Shown: piece by piece, positions 26,652 through 35,407 of the stretch
Numbering within the stretch: position 1 is the first letter of the stretch
Layout of the letters: every line of letters starts with the position of its first letter
Source of the DNA: Trinickia dabaoshanensis
GTDB taxonomy: Bacteria; Pseudomonadota; Gammaproteobacteria; Burkholderiales; Burkholderiaceae
NCBI RefSeq assembly: GCF_002879885.1
Contig: NZ_PNYA01000006.1
Span: 1-64,000 of the forward strand
Length of the DNA: 64,000 nt
Reading direction: 5' to 3'
Notes under the pieces: generated by a model
Seen by the model: the letters and a program-made list of their open reading frames with translations, nothing else
Databases searched by the model: none
What the model was told of the DNA's origin: nothing
Position numbers and translations under genes: made by a program

Positions 26652-27758
26652 TCAGGCCGCAGCCCTCTCTCCCGGCGACACGATGATCTTCACGTTGTTC
26701 TCCTTGTGGTGGACCAACTGTTCGAAGCCCTTGTCCACGATGTCCTCCAACTGAATCCTGCCGGTGATGAACGGCGTGACATCGATACGGCCGTCGGCGA
26801 TGAATGCGATCACGTCGGCGAATTCCCCGTTATACGCAAGCGAGCCGATCACATGCTTCTCAGTCGACACGAGATCGAAGAAATTAAAGCTGCTCGGCTC
26901 CTCGAAAATGCCGACCATCACGCAGGTACCCGCTTTACGGATGGTATCGATCGCCAGCATCGCCGTGTCCTTGTAGCCGATGCATTCGAAACCGACATCC
27001 GCACCGAGTCCACCGGTCAAACGGCGGATCTCCGCCAACGCGTCGCAAGCGGACGGATCGATCACATGACTCGCGCCCACCGCTTTCGCGCGCGCCTTGC
27101 GGGCCGCCGACATCTCGAGCGCGACCACCTGCGCAGCCCCGGCCGCGCGTGCGCAAGCAATCGTGCATAGACCGATCGTGCCGGCCCCTACCACGACCAC
27201 GTTCTGTCCCAGCAGGTTACCCGCCTTCCTCACGGCATGCATGCCGACGGCCAACGGCTCGATGAGCGCGCCCGCCTCGGTCGGAAAGTTATCGGGCAGC
27301 TTGTAGAGCAAATTGGCCGGCACGTTGACGAGCTCCGCGAACGCACCGTTGTTCATGAGTCCCGTGAACGCAAGGTTCTCGCAAATGTTGTACATCCCAT
27401 GCGTGCAGTAATAGCAATGGCCGCAGTGCTGGCATGCGTCGGCGGCCACGCGTTCGCCGACGGTAAAGCCTTGTACGCCGGGACCCAACGCCGCGATCTC
27501 GCCGCAGAACTCGTGACCGAGAATGCATTGGCCTTGAATGCCCGTCAGCGGATGCGGCGTATCCACGGGAATAAACACCGGGCCAGCCAGATACTCATGC
27601 AAATCCGAACCGCAGATCCCACACCAATGCACGCGAATCTGCACCCAGCCCTCGGGCGGCGCATCGGGCAGCGGAACGGTTTCGACGCGAATGTCGTGCC
27701 GGCCGTGCCAGACGGCCGCGCGCATCGTGCCGCGGCGAGTAGCGGTCGAAGAGGTCAT
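26652..27758 (-). CDS. bdh: 2,3-butanediol dehydrogenase, zinc-dependent medium-chain type
   Basis: The 368-residue enzyme is a medium-chain dehydrogenase that oxidises 2,3-butanediol to acetoin with NAD. Visible features are the catalytic zinc region CGICGSDLHE, the GHEFCGEIAALGPGV motif, four structural zinc cysteines in CQHCGHCYYCTHGMYNIC and a Rossmann motif VVVGAGTIGLC. The ATG at 27758 is preceded by GGAG at a good distance; the frame opens further upstream without a site. It lies between acoC and the lipoate-ligase gene and feeds acetoin to the AcoABC complex. A related sorbitol- or threonine-type dehydrogenase cannot be excluded, but the context favours butanediol. Confidence 0.85.
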   Translation of the reverse strand: MTSSTATRRGTMRAAVWHGRHDIRVETVPLPDAPPEGWVQIRVHWCGICGSDLHEYLAGPVFIPVDTPHPLTGIQGQCILGHEFCGEIAALGPGVQGFTVGERVAADACQHCGHCYYCTHGMYNICENLAFTGLMNNGAFAELVNVPANLLYKLPDNFPTEAGALIEPLAVGMHAVRKAGNLLGQNVVVVGAGTIGLCTIACARAAGAAQVVALEMSAARKARAKAVGASHVIDPSACDALAEIRRLTGGLGADVGFECIGYKDTAMLAIDTIRKAGTCVMVGIFEEPSSFNFFDLVSTEKHVIGSLAYNGEFADVIAFIADGRIDVTPFITGRIQLEDIVDKGFEQLVHHKENNVKIIVSPGERAAA

Positions 27759-27831
27759 GACGTGTCTCCATAGGTTTTGTAACGGCACAAACGAATCGCC
27801 GAGAAAAAAGCGTGAAGAAGCGATTCAAGGG

Positions 27832-27853
27832 CCGGCCGCATTCAAGCGGCCGG
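27832..27853 (-). other. GC hairpin between acoC and the butanediol dehydrogenase gene
   Basis: CCGGCCGC (27832-27839) and GCGGCCGG (27846-27853) form a perfect 8-bp stem with a 6-base loop just after the acoC stop. A T-run on the minus strand lies about 22 bases further on, too far for a standard terminator. It may stabilise or partly attenuate the transcript between the two genes. Confidence 0.45.
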
Positions 27854-27865
27854 GAACGCCAAGCA

Positions 27866-28987
27866 TCAACCGCCGGACAGATGACGTTGCAAAGCGGCAT
27901 TCACTTCGCTGGCTTTTTCGAGCATGGCCATGTGACCCGTCGCATCGAATCGAATCACCTTGGCATGGGGCGGCGCATTCGCTGCCTGCGTCGATGAAAT
28001 CACCCGATCCTCGTTCCCCCACAACACGAGCATCGGCTTATCGAGTGCCGCGAGCTCGTCCGCGAGCATCGCCGATTGCCTGCCGCCGCCGAACAACGCC
28101 GTGCCCAGTTCCGCGAGCAACGGTTCGACGCCGTCCATACGTTTGAACTTGAGCATGTCGTCGACCATCTGTCGGCTCACCAACTCCGGATCGGCAAAGA
28201 GCTGCTCCAGCAACGGCTTCAATTCGCGCCGCGATTGCGCCTGCACGAAGCCGTCGGTATAACCGCTGTTGATCGCCGTATCGAGTCCGGCCGGGCTGAC
28301 GAGCGCCAAACTGGCCACGCGCGCCGGTGCGCTCACCGCCATCTGGATCGCAATCGCGCCCCCCATCGAGTGCCCCACGAGATGCGCGGGTCCCGTCACC
28401 TCGGCGGCGCGCAGGAACTTCAGGACGAACTCGGCTAACGCGGCTATCGACGCACCGGGCAATTTCGCTTGGCTCTGGCCGTGCGCGGGCAGATCGAGTG
28501 CGATGACCGGGTGCTTCTCGGCGATCGCATCGAGGTTGAACAACCAATTGTTCAAATCGCCGCCGAAGCCGTGAATGAACAGCACCGGCGTACCCTGCTC
28601 CGGTCCTCGCCTTGCATAGCGAACGCGAATGCCGTCGACGTCCGCATACTCGAACGACGGCCCCGCTTCGCCTTCGTCGCCGCCGGCGGCCGGCACTTCA
28701 TAGGCGGCGATGTAGGCCTCGATTTCCGCATCGCTCACCTCGCTCTCGGCGAGCACACCGAGCAGCGCCTTCACGGGCAGCGTCTCGCCGCTTTGCCCGA
28801 CGATCCGGCGCAGCAACCCGGCATCGGTCGCTTCGACGGCATTCGAGATCTTGTCGGTCTCGACGTCCACCAGCGCCTCGCCCACTTCGATGCGCCGGCC
28901 CTCCTTCACGAGCCAATCCTGCACGGTGCCTTCGCGCATCTCCAAGCCCCACTTGGGCATGACGATAGGGATGATCTGTGCGCCCAT
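27866..28987 (-). CDS. acoC: Acetoin dehydrogenase E2 component (lipoyl domain plus alpha/beta hydrolase)
   Basis: The 373-residue protein has an N-terminal lipoyl domain (residues 5-80; lipoylated Lys46 in VETDKISNAVE) and a C-terminal alpha/beta hydrolase fold with the nucleophile elbow VGHSMGG and the catalytic His in DATGHMAML. This is the usual form of AcoC, in place of a CoA-acyltransferase domain. It transfers the acetyl group released from acetoin to CoA. The ATG overlaps the acoB stop by one base (TGATG), which fixes the start; a longer upstream frame is spurious. Cytoplasmic complex with AcoA and AcoB. Confidence 0.93.
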   Translation of the reverse strand: MGAQIIPIVMPKWGLEMREGTVQDWLVKEGRRIEVGEALVDVETDKISNAVEATDAGLLRRIVGQSGETLPVKALLGVLAESEVSDAEIEAYIAAYEVPAAGGDEGEAGPSFEYADVDGIRVRYARRGPEQGTPVLFIHGFGGDLNNWLFNLDAIAEKHPVIALDLPAHGQSQAKLPGASIAALAEFVLKFLRAAEVTGPAHLVGHSMGGAIAIQMAVSAPARVASLALVSPAGLDTAINSGYTDGFVQAQSRRELKPLLEQLFADPELVSRQMVDDMLKFKRMDGVEPLLAELGTALFGGGRQSAMLADELAALDKPMLVLWGNEDRVISSTQAANAPPHAKVIRFDATGHMAMLEKASEVNAALQRHLSGG

Positions 28988-30006
28988 CAGTGCTTCCCTC
29001 CCTTGCCCAGCGTACGACGCGCAGCCTCGGCGATCTGCGCGCTGCTCGGGATGTACAGATCCTCGAGCGTCGGCGAGAACGGGACCGGCACGTGGGGCGG
29101 CGCCACCATCTCGATCGGCCCCTTGAGCGCGCCGAAAATGCGTTGCGCCACTTGCGCCGAGATGTCCGTGGCGATATTGCAGCGCGGGCTCGCTTCGTCC
29201 ACCACCACGAGATGACCGGTGTTCTCGACCGATTCGAGCACCGTGTCGATATCGAGCGGCGAGAGCGTACGCAAATCGATCACTTCCGCTTCGATACCTT
29301 CCTTGGCAAGCTGTGCGGCAGCGTCGAGCGCACGGTGCACCATCAGCCCGTACGTGACGATCGATACGTGCTTGCCGTCGCGCACGACATTGGCCTCGCC
29401 GAACGGAATCGCATACGAGTTCTCCGGCACGTCGCCCTCGAATCCGTAGAGGTTCTTGTGCTCGCAAAAGATCACGGGGTCGTTGTCGCGGATCGATTGA
29501 ATCAGCAACCCCTTCGTGTCGTACGGCGTGCTGGGGCATACCACCTTCAACCCGGGGATGTGCGTGAACAGCGGGGTCAACATCTGCGAATGCTGCGCGG
29601 CCGCACGGAAGCCCGCGCCCACCATGCAGCGGATCACCACGGGCGTTTCGGCCTTGCCGCCGAACATATAGCGGAACTTCGCCGCCTGATTGAAGATCTG
29701 GTCGAAGCACACGCCCATGAAATCGATGAACATCAGTTCGGCGATCGGGCGCATTCCGCACGCCGCGGCACCGATCGCCGCGCCCACGTAGGCGCTTTCG
29801 CTGAGCGGCGTATCGAGCAGCCGGTCGCCGTGCTTGGCGTACAAGCCCTTGGTCACACCGAGCACGCCGCCCCAGGCGTCTTTCTCGCCCTCGGCGCCGG
29901 CGCCGCCTACGATGTCTTCGCCGAGCATGATCACACTCGGGTCGCGCGTCATTTCCTGGTCGATCGCTTCGTTGATCGCCATCTTCATGCTGAGTTTGCG
30001 GGCCAT
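28987..30006 (-). CDS. acoB: Acetoin dehydrogenase E1 beta subunit
   Basis: The 339-residue protein matches transketolase-like E1 beta subunits: MLGEDIVGGAG near the N-terminus, EIMFIDF-type region (AELMFIDFMGVCFDQIFNQAAKFRYMFGG) and the C-terminal transketolase domain with VVDEASPRCN. With AcoA it forms the thiamine-diphosphate enzyme that splits acetoin to acetaldehyde and an acetyl unit. The ATG at 30006 has an AAAGGAAA ribosome site. 35 bp separate it from acoA, and it is coupled to acoC. Confidence 0.93.
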   Translation of the reverse strand: MARKLSMKMAINEAIDQEMTRDPSVIMLGEDIVGGAGAEGEKDAWGGVLGVTKGLYAKHGDRLLDTPLSESAYVGAAIGAAACGMRPIAELMFIDFMGVCFDQIFNQAAKFRYMFGGKAETPVVIRCMVGAGFRAAAQHSQMLTPLFTHIPGLKVVCPSTPYDTKGLLIQSIRDNDPVIFCEHKNLYGFEGDVPENSYAIPFGEANVVRDGKHVSIVTYGLMVHRALDAAAQLAKEGIEAEVIDLRTLSPLDIDTVLESVENTGHLVVVDEASPRCNIATDISAQVAQRIFGALKGPIEMVAPPHVPVPFSPTLEDLYIPSSAQIAEAARRTLGKGGKH

Positions 30007-30041
30007 GATGCGTATTTCCTTTGATTCGTCGGGTTCGCTGT

Positions 30042-31031
30042 TCAGTACTTCACGTAGACGTCGGTCAGCAGATCGGCCGGCTTCGGATGTTCGGCCGCCT
30101 TCGCCTCTTGCACGGCGCGCTCGATCAGCGCCGCTACCTCGTGATCGATATCGTCGAGTTCGCCCCGCGTGAGCACGCCGGTTTCGGTGACGCGCGCCGC
30201 GAAAATCTTCAAGCAGTCGCGATGCGCGCGAATCTCGTCGAGCTCGCCGGGCGCCCGGTAGGTCTGAGCGTCGCCTTCGAAGTGGCCGTAAAAGCGAACC
30301 ATCTTGCATTCGAGCAGCGACGGGCCGCCGCCTTCGCGGGCGCGTCGAATCACTTCGCCGGCGGCCTCGTGCACGGCGAAAAAGTCGGTACCGTCCACGG
30401 TGACACCCGGAATGCCGAATCCCGCCGCACGATCGACATAACTATCGACGGCCGTGCCGTACTCGCGCGCGGTCGCCTCGGCATAGCCGTTGTTTTCGAT
30501 GACGAAGATGACGGGTAGATTCCAGACCGCGGCCAAGTTCAGGCTTTCGAGGAAGGTGCCTTGGTTGGAAGCGCCATCGCCCGCGAAGGTGATGCCCACC
30601 TCTCCCTTGCCGCGGAATTTCGCGGCCAGCGCGGCGCCGCAGACCAACGGCGCACCGGCGCCCAAAATGCCGTTGGCCCCCATCATTCCTTTCGATAGAT
30701 CGGCGATGTGCATCGAGCCGCCCTTGCCGTTACAAGAGCCGCCGGTCTTGCCGTAGATCTCCTTCATCATGCCGATCACATCCACGCCCTTGGCGATGCA
30801 GTGGCCGTGGCCTCGGTGCGTACTGGCGATGCGGTCGCCGTCGTGCAGATGGTGCAAGATGCCGACGCCGGCCGCTTCCTCGCCGGCGTATAAATGCACG
30901 AAGCCGGGGATGTCGCCGCGAGAGAAGTCGACGTGCAGCCGCTCCTCGAAGTCGCGAATCGTGCGCATCCTGCGATAACAGTCGAGCAATTCTGAACGGC
31001 CCAGCGGTAGGGCTGCGGGTTTCGCTGTCAT
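30042..31031 (-). CDS. acoA: Acetoin dehydrogenase E1 alpha subunit
   Basis: The 329-residue thiamine-diphosphate-binding subunit shows the family motif GDGASNQGTFLESLN followed by the VIFVIENN strand (the GDG...NN ThDP signature), and the N-terminal RRMRTIRDFEERL helix typical of E1 alpha. ATG at 31031 with AAAGGAGA ribosome site. It is the second gene of the aco operon, 43 bp after acoX. The downstream partners acoB and acoC are intact. Confidence 0.94.
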   Translation of the reverse strand: MTAKPAALPLGRSELLDCYRRMRTIRDFEERLHVDFSRGDIPGFVHLYAGEEAAGVGILHHLHDGDRIASTHRGHGHCIAKGVDVIGMMKEIYGKTGGSCNGKGGSMHIADLSKGMMGANGILGAGAPLVCGAALAAKFRGKGEVGITFAGDGASNQGTFLESLNLAAVWNLPVIFVIENNGYAEATAREYGTAVDSYVDRAAGFGIPGVTVDGTDFFAVHEAAGEVIRRAREGGGPSLLECKMVRFYGHFEGDAQTYRAPGELDEIRAHRDCLKIFAARVTETGVLTRGELDDIDHEVAALIERAVQEAKAAEHPKPADLLTDVYVKY

Positions 31032-31074
31032 GCGTGTCTCCTTTGATGGTTGTCGTTTCAGGGTGTGGAAGAAG

Positions 31075-32196
31075 TCAGAGGGCCGCGGCGCTCGCGCCGA
31101 TCGGCGCTGAAAGTTGCGCGCGCAACAATCCATGCGTGGCGGCATAGCGCAGGCAATCGGCTACCGCGATGCTGCGGAACGCGCGTTCGCGTAACGTGAT
31201 CGTCAATCGATCGTTCGGACCGAACGTGATCTCGCGCTCGCCGTCCAACGCGATTACGCCTCCGCGCCGGCGCACGGTCACCGGCTCGCCATCGACGAGG
31301 CGATGCCAGCCGTATACAGGCACGGGCTGGATCAAGCCCGGCGCGATCGGCGCATGCAGATGAAATAAAGGCTCGGCCGCCTCGGATCGAATCGCGCCCG
31401 GCTCGGACGGCGCCACTTGTACGTGCAGACCGCCGCTCTCACGCCGGCCCACGGGCGCGAGCATGCCGCCGATGGCCGATAAGCCGATCGCCTCGGGCTC
31501 GGCAAAGGCCATGTAAACGTCGGCGAGCGAATCGGTTCGCCACAACGCTTTGGCGCCGATATAGTGTTCATGCGCGATGGCGATGTCGACCAATGCGATG
31601 TCATGCCGCACGGCTGCGTCGCGCGCATTGAGCCTGACGTCCAATCGCTTGTTGTAGGCGAGCGCCGTATCGGGCGCGATGCGGCCCATCGCATACAGTC
31701 CCACCGCGAGCCCCGCCAAGGTGGCCTCGCGCAGCTCGGGATAGGCATTGTTGGTACCGGTCGATAAACCGGCGATGGGAATTTGTCCGCACTCGCGCAC
31801 CACGGCGCGATGGGTACCGTCGCCACCGAGCACGACGATGGCGGAGACCGCGGCCTCGCGCATCATGCGGGCGGCACGCAGCGTATCGTCGACGCGCCCC
31901 GCCGCGGGCATCGCGAGCCACTCCAATCGCGGCCAGACTTGATCGCTCGCCGATGCCGCTCGTTCGCGCTTCAAATGCCGCTCGAGCATCGGCATCAAGC
32001 CTTCGCGATCGGGCATCATCGATACGCGCGTCACGCCGCACGCGCCCAGCGCCGCCATCGCGCGCAGCACGATGTTGACTCGGTCGGCCAATTGCAGACT
32101 GTTGGCGTTGGCCACGACACGGCGGATATCGCGGGCCGAAACGGGGTTCGCAATGATGCCGACCACGGGCGGACGAACCGGTGAGGGTTCGCGCAT
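31075..32196 (-). CDS. acoX: AcoX, NAD-kinase-like protein of the acetoin operon
   Basis: The 373-residue protein starts GIIANPVSARDIRR and contains VVLGGDGTHR, the phosphate-binding GGDGT motif of the ATP-NAD kinase/diacylglycerol kinase superfamily. AcoX is regularly the first gene of sigma-54-dependent acetoin operons; its exact role is not established. ATG preceded by TTAGGAGACAGGC. A -24/-12 promoter lies 38 to 53 bp upstream. It leads acoX-acoA-acoB-acoC. Confidence 0.9.
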   Translation of the reverse strand: MREPSPVRPPVVGIIANPVSARDIRRVVANANSLQLADRVNIVLRAMAALGACGVTRVSMMPDREGLMPMLERHLKRERAASASDQVWPRLEWLAMPAAGRVDDTLRAARMMREAAVSAIVVLGGDGTHRAVVRECGQIPIAGLSTGTNNAYPELREATLAGLAVGLYAMGRIAPDTALAYNKRLDVRLNARDAAVRHDIALVDIAIAHEHYIGAKALWRTDSLADVYMAFAEPEAIGLSAIGGMLAPVGRRESGGLHVQVAPSEPGAIRSEAAEPLFHLHAPIAPGLIQPVPVYGWHRLVDGEPVTVRRRGGVIALDGEREITFGPNDRLTITLRERAFRSIAVADCLRYAATHGLLRAQLSAPIGASAAAL

Positions 32197-32233
32197 GCCT
32201 GTCTCCTAATGTATTGGTATCGACAGGCTCAAA

Positions 32234-32249
32234 TGCAATAGGTATGCCA
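32234..32249 (-). promoter_or_regulatory. Sigma-54 (-24/-12) promoter of acoXABC
   Basis: On the minus strand the 16-base sequence TGGCATACCTATTGCA matches the RpoN consensus TGGCACG-N4-TTGCW, with the invariant GG and GC ten bases apart in the right register. The start of transcription would be about 12 bases further on, giving a 25 to 30 base leader before acoX. The neighbouring gene acoR encodes a sigma-54 activator, as expected. Confidence 0.85.
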
Positions 32250-32333
32250 TGCGCATCCCTGCCATCGAGGCGCGAAAACCTCCGGGATTACCCCCAAGAC
32301 AGAGCGCAAAAACGCGCGCCCGACGCTGTGGGC

Positions 32334-32347
32334 GTGACAGGTGTCAC
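32334..32347. promoter_or_regulatory. Candidate AcoR upstream activator site
   Basis: GTGACA-GG-TGTCAC is a perfect 14-bp palindrome, extended by an overlapping GCTGTG...CACAGC pair. It lies about 85 bp upstream of the -24 element of the acoX promoter, the distance expected for an enhancer-like site of a sigma-54 activator. Assignment to AcoR is inferred from position. Confidence 0.6.
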
Positions 32348-32422
32348 AGCATCAGATGTATCGCGATTGACAGGCGTATCGCTAGCGCGCTCGCGTGGTC
32401 GCGCCGCGATCGGCGCTGCGCG

Positions 32423-34402
32423 TCACTCTCGGCGCACGGAGACCGCATCGGTACGGTTCGGCGATTGAATACCGTGACGCGCCATACGCCGGTACAACGT
32501 CATGCGGCTGATTCCGAGTTCGCGCGCGACGGCGCTCAGGTTCCAGCCATGGGCGCGCAGGTGTTGGGTGAGAAGCGCGCACTCGGCGTCGAGCGCGTCG
32601 CGTTCGACGGGGCCCGCTTCGGGAGTGGAAGGAGTGAGACGGGCGGCGTCAGCGGAATCGGCCCCCTGCCCGCCGATACCTTCGGGCAGATCGCGCGCTT
32701 CGATCTGTCCGTCATTGCAGACCGCGCGCGCGTACTCGATGGCATTGCGCAGTTCGCGCAAGTTGCCCGTCCAGCGATGGCGGCGTAGTTGCGCTCTAGC
32801 CGAATCGGACACGGTAAAGCCCGGCACGAGGAATTTGTCGATCAGCCAATCGAGGTCGCTACGCTCGCGCAGCGGCGGCAATACGAGCCGCGCGCCGTTC
32901 AAGCGGTAATAGAGATCCTCGCGAAAGCGTCCGTCCCCGATCAATGCGTCGAGCGGATGGTGCGTGGCCGAGATCACACGCACATCGACCGGCACGGGAC
33001 GCGAAGCACCGATCGCGAGCACTTCGCCTTCGGCCAGTACGCGGAGCAAGCGCGATTGCAGTTCCCTCGGCATGTCGCCGATCTCGTCGAGGAATAGCGT
33101 TCCCCCATCGGCCTCCTGGATCAACCCGCGCTTGGCTTTCGGCCCTGCCCCCGAGAAGCTGTTGGGCAAGTGCCCGAACAGTTCGCTCTCGATCAGCGTT
33201 TCCGGGATCGCCGCGCAATTGACCGCGACGAAGGGGCCATTGCGACGCGCGCTGGCTCGATGCAGGGCACGCGCGAAGTACTCCTTGCCGCTGCCCGTTT
33301 CTCCGTTGATGAGCAGATTGATGGGCGCGTCCACGAGCCTCGCCGCTAGGTGCAATTGCCGCTGCAACGCCTCGTCGCCGCCCGATAGCGATGCCAGTTC
33401 GGCCGGCAACGACGCTTGCCGGTTGCTGACCGTGTCTGCTTGCAACGGCACCATCGGCGGCATGGCGCTCAGATAGAGGCGCTTTGCGCTGCGGCTCAAG
33501 CGCACGACGCGCTCCTCGCTCGGACGCGAATACACGAAGCGTCCCAGTTGCTCCGGGGCCAACGCGAACAATGCGTCGAATCGCATGCCGAGCAGCGACG
33601 ATTGCATCGAGTCGAACCCGGCTTCGGCCATCAACATTTGCTGTGCTCGGCGGTTGTGGCCGACGAGACAGCCGTTCTCATCGAGGGCGATCAGATACTC
33701 GGGCGCGACGTCGATGAACTCGGGCGCGGGGCTCAGCTTGAGGATCCAGTCGCGCCGGTGGCGCCGCAGGAAATACGCGTCCTCGATTCGGCTCGCGTAG
33801 GTCCGCACGAGGTACAGCGCGAACGTCTGGCTGTCCTTCGTGAGCGGCGAGCTCAACGCGGAGATGTCCAAGATCGCATGGAGCCGCCCCTGCGAATCGA
33901 AGAGCGGCGCGGCGGTGCAAGTCAAAGGAATATGGGTGGCATCGAAATGATCGGCCCGATGGACGGTCAACGCGTGGCCGGTCGCGAGCGCAGTGCCGAC
34001 GGCGCAAGTACCCGCGCCTTTCTCGCTCCATTGGGCGCCCAGGTAAAGGCCGGCCCGGCGCAATCCCGCGTCCGCGCCGTCGTCGCCCAGGTAGTCGACG
34101 GCAACGCCATCGACATCCGTCAACAGCACGACGTACCCCGTCCCGGCCACTTGGCCGTACAGCGTTTCGAGGCCGTAGCGCGCGATGCGCGCGAAATCGT
34201 CGATGCGCTGCTGATGCTCGCGCAGGCGTTGGGCGGGAACGATGCGCGCCTCCTGCATCCGAGTCGGATCGAGACCGTACTCGTGCACGCACCGGTGCCA
34301 CGAGCTCTGGATCACCGCATCGTGCATCCGCGCGGCTACCGGGGGCTGGCCGGTGGTCGTCAGGACCACCGTTTCGATGTGATCGCGCTGCCGGACGTCC
34401 AT
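32423..34402 (-). CDS. acoR: AcoR, sigma-54-dependent transcriptional activator of the acetoin operon
   Basis: The 659-residue activator has an N-terminal GAF-type sensor region (about 60-210), a second sensory stretch to about 320, an AAA+ domain (Walker A GETGSGKE; Walker B GTLFLDEIGDMP) and a C-terminal Fis-type helix-turn-helix (WNLSAVARELGISRMTLYRRMARHGI). In this family the GAFTGA loop contacts sigma-54; here the corresponding stretch reads NSFSGA. It lies upstream of acoX on the same strand with a 226-bp gap holding the activator palindrome and the -24/-12 promoter. It likely senses acetoin. Confidence 0.93.
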   Translation of the reverse strand: MDVRQRDHIETVVLTTTGQPPVAARMHDAVIQSSWHRCVHEYGLDPTRMQEARIVPAQRLREHQQRIDDFARIARYGLETLYGQVAGTGYVVLLTDVDGVAVDYLGDDGADAGLRRAGLYLGAQWSEKGAGTCAVGTALATGHALTVHRADHFDATHIPLTCTAAPLFDSQGRLHAILDISALSSPLTKDSQTFALYLVRTYASRIEDAYFLRRHRRDWILKLSPAPEFIDVAPEYLIALDENGCLVGHNRRAQQMLMAEAGFDSMQSSLLGMRFDALFALAPEQLGRFVYSRPSEERVVRLSRSAKRLYLSAMPPMVPLQADTVSNRQASLPAELASLSGGDEALQRQLHLAARLVDAPINLLINGETGSGKEYFARALHRASARRNGPFVAVNCAAIPETLIESELFGHLPNSFSGAGPKAKRGLIQEADGGTLFLDEIGDMPRELQSRLLRVLAEGEVLAIGASRPVPVDVRVISATHHPLDALIGDGRFREDLYYRLNGARLVLPPLRERSDLDWLIDKFLVPGFTVSDSARAQLRRHRWTGNLRELRNAIEYARAVCNDGQIEARDLPEGIGGQGADSADAARLTPSTPEAGPVERDALDAECALLTQHLRAHGWNLSAVARELGISRMTLYRRMARHGIQSPNRTDAVSVRRE

Positions 34403-34583
34403 GTTTGTCTCCTGTGTCCGGGACGTGCATTGCTGGACACAACGGCGCCGGCTTGCGAACCGGTCGCCTATCGGGCGGCAATGCGCTGCGCGCCCGATGT
34501 TTTCGAGTTGGGCCCCTAATGTACCATCGCCGCGAGAAGAGTTCAGACGCGCCCGGCTGCAACGCCTGCGCTTGCCAACCGCG

Positions 34584-35132
34584 CTATCGCTTCATGCGGA
34601 TCGTCGCCGTTGCTTGCGCAAGCGCCTGATAGTGCGCGACAAATCCAACGACAGCCGGCGTCGCGTTCGCATCCACCGGCAGCTTCGCGATCTTCAACGC
34701 CGTGAGCGTGACGATATAGCGATGCGTTTCGCCTTGCGGCGGGCACGGCCCGAGATAGCCCGCATGGCCGAGATCGTTTTTGACGGCAAGCGCCCCCTCG
34801 GGCAACTGCGACGCATCGTTACCCGCACCGGTGGCGATGGCGTGAACGGATGCGGGAATATCCGCCACCACCCAGTGCCAAAAGCCCGAGCCGGTCGGCG
34901 CGTCGGCATCGCGCATCGTCAGCAGGTAGCTCCGTGTTCCGTCCGGCTCGCCCGACCACCGAATCGACGGTGAAACGTTCTGGCCGTGGCAGCCGAATTG
35001 GCCCGATACTTGGGCGTTGTCGAACGAATCGTTCGTCAGTTGAACACGATCGATCGTAAGGCCCTGCGCCTTCGCGTTGCCCGTTGCGAGCAACGCCATG
35101 CCAAGCATGAGTCCCACTGCTTTTTTCTTCAT
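34584..35132 (-). CDS. Secreted YbhB/YbcL (phosphatidylethanolamine-binding-like) protein
   Basis: The 182-residue protein has a clear signal peptide (KKKAVGLMLGMALLATGNAKA) followed by a PEBP/Raf-kinase-inhibitor-like domain: CHGQNVSPSIRWSGEPDGTRSYLLTMRDADAP, then FWHWVVADIP and the GPCPPQGETHRY loop, all typical of the YbhB family. The ATG at 35132 is chosen because the signal peptide begins there. Function of bacterial members is unclear. It stands alone between acoR and the cytochrome cluster. Confidence 0.9.
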   Translation of the reverse strand: MKKKAVGLMLGMALLATGNAKAQGLTIDRVQLTNDSFDNAQVSGQFGCHGQNVSPSIRWSGEPDGTRSYLLTMRDADAPTGSGFWHWVVADIPASVHAIATGAGNDASQLPEGALAVKNDLGHAGYLGPCPPQGETHRYIVTLTALKIAKLPVDANATPAVVGFVAHYQALAQATATIRMKR

Positions 35133-35407
35133 GTTGAATGCCTCGGAGAACAAGAAAGTCGTGCACGCATTGTTCTCGCGGCCGCCAGACGTAACAAGGC
35201 TAGCGGCGGTACTAGTATCGCCGCCACCATCGTTTTCCTCACACGAATCGCTGCGGCAACGGCGCCGACGCGGCGGCGGTCCCACCTTGACGCAAGTCAA
35301 CGCTCGCCCCCACCGGCGGCCGAAAATGATCGAGGTATCGGCGTTAAGAATCCGGTAAGCAAGCGGCCCAAATATGGAGAGCATTCATTCGGATTGGGGG
35401 ATTCACG

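Noticed and set aside
27832-27853. Terminator after acoC
   Set aside because: The stem is good but the T-run is about 22 bases away, and the next gene on the strand belongs to the same pathway.
29000-30309. Extended starts of acoC and acoB reaching far into the upstream genes
   Set aside because: The extra N-terminal residues are Arg/Ala-rich shadow sequence of the neighbouring gene; the chosen starts have ribosome sites or stop-start overlaps.
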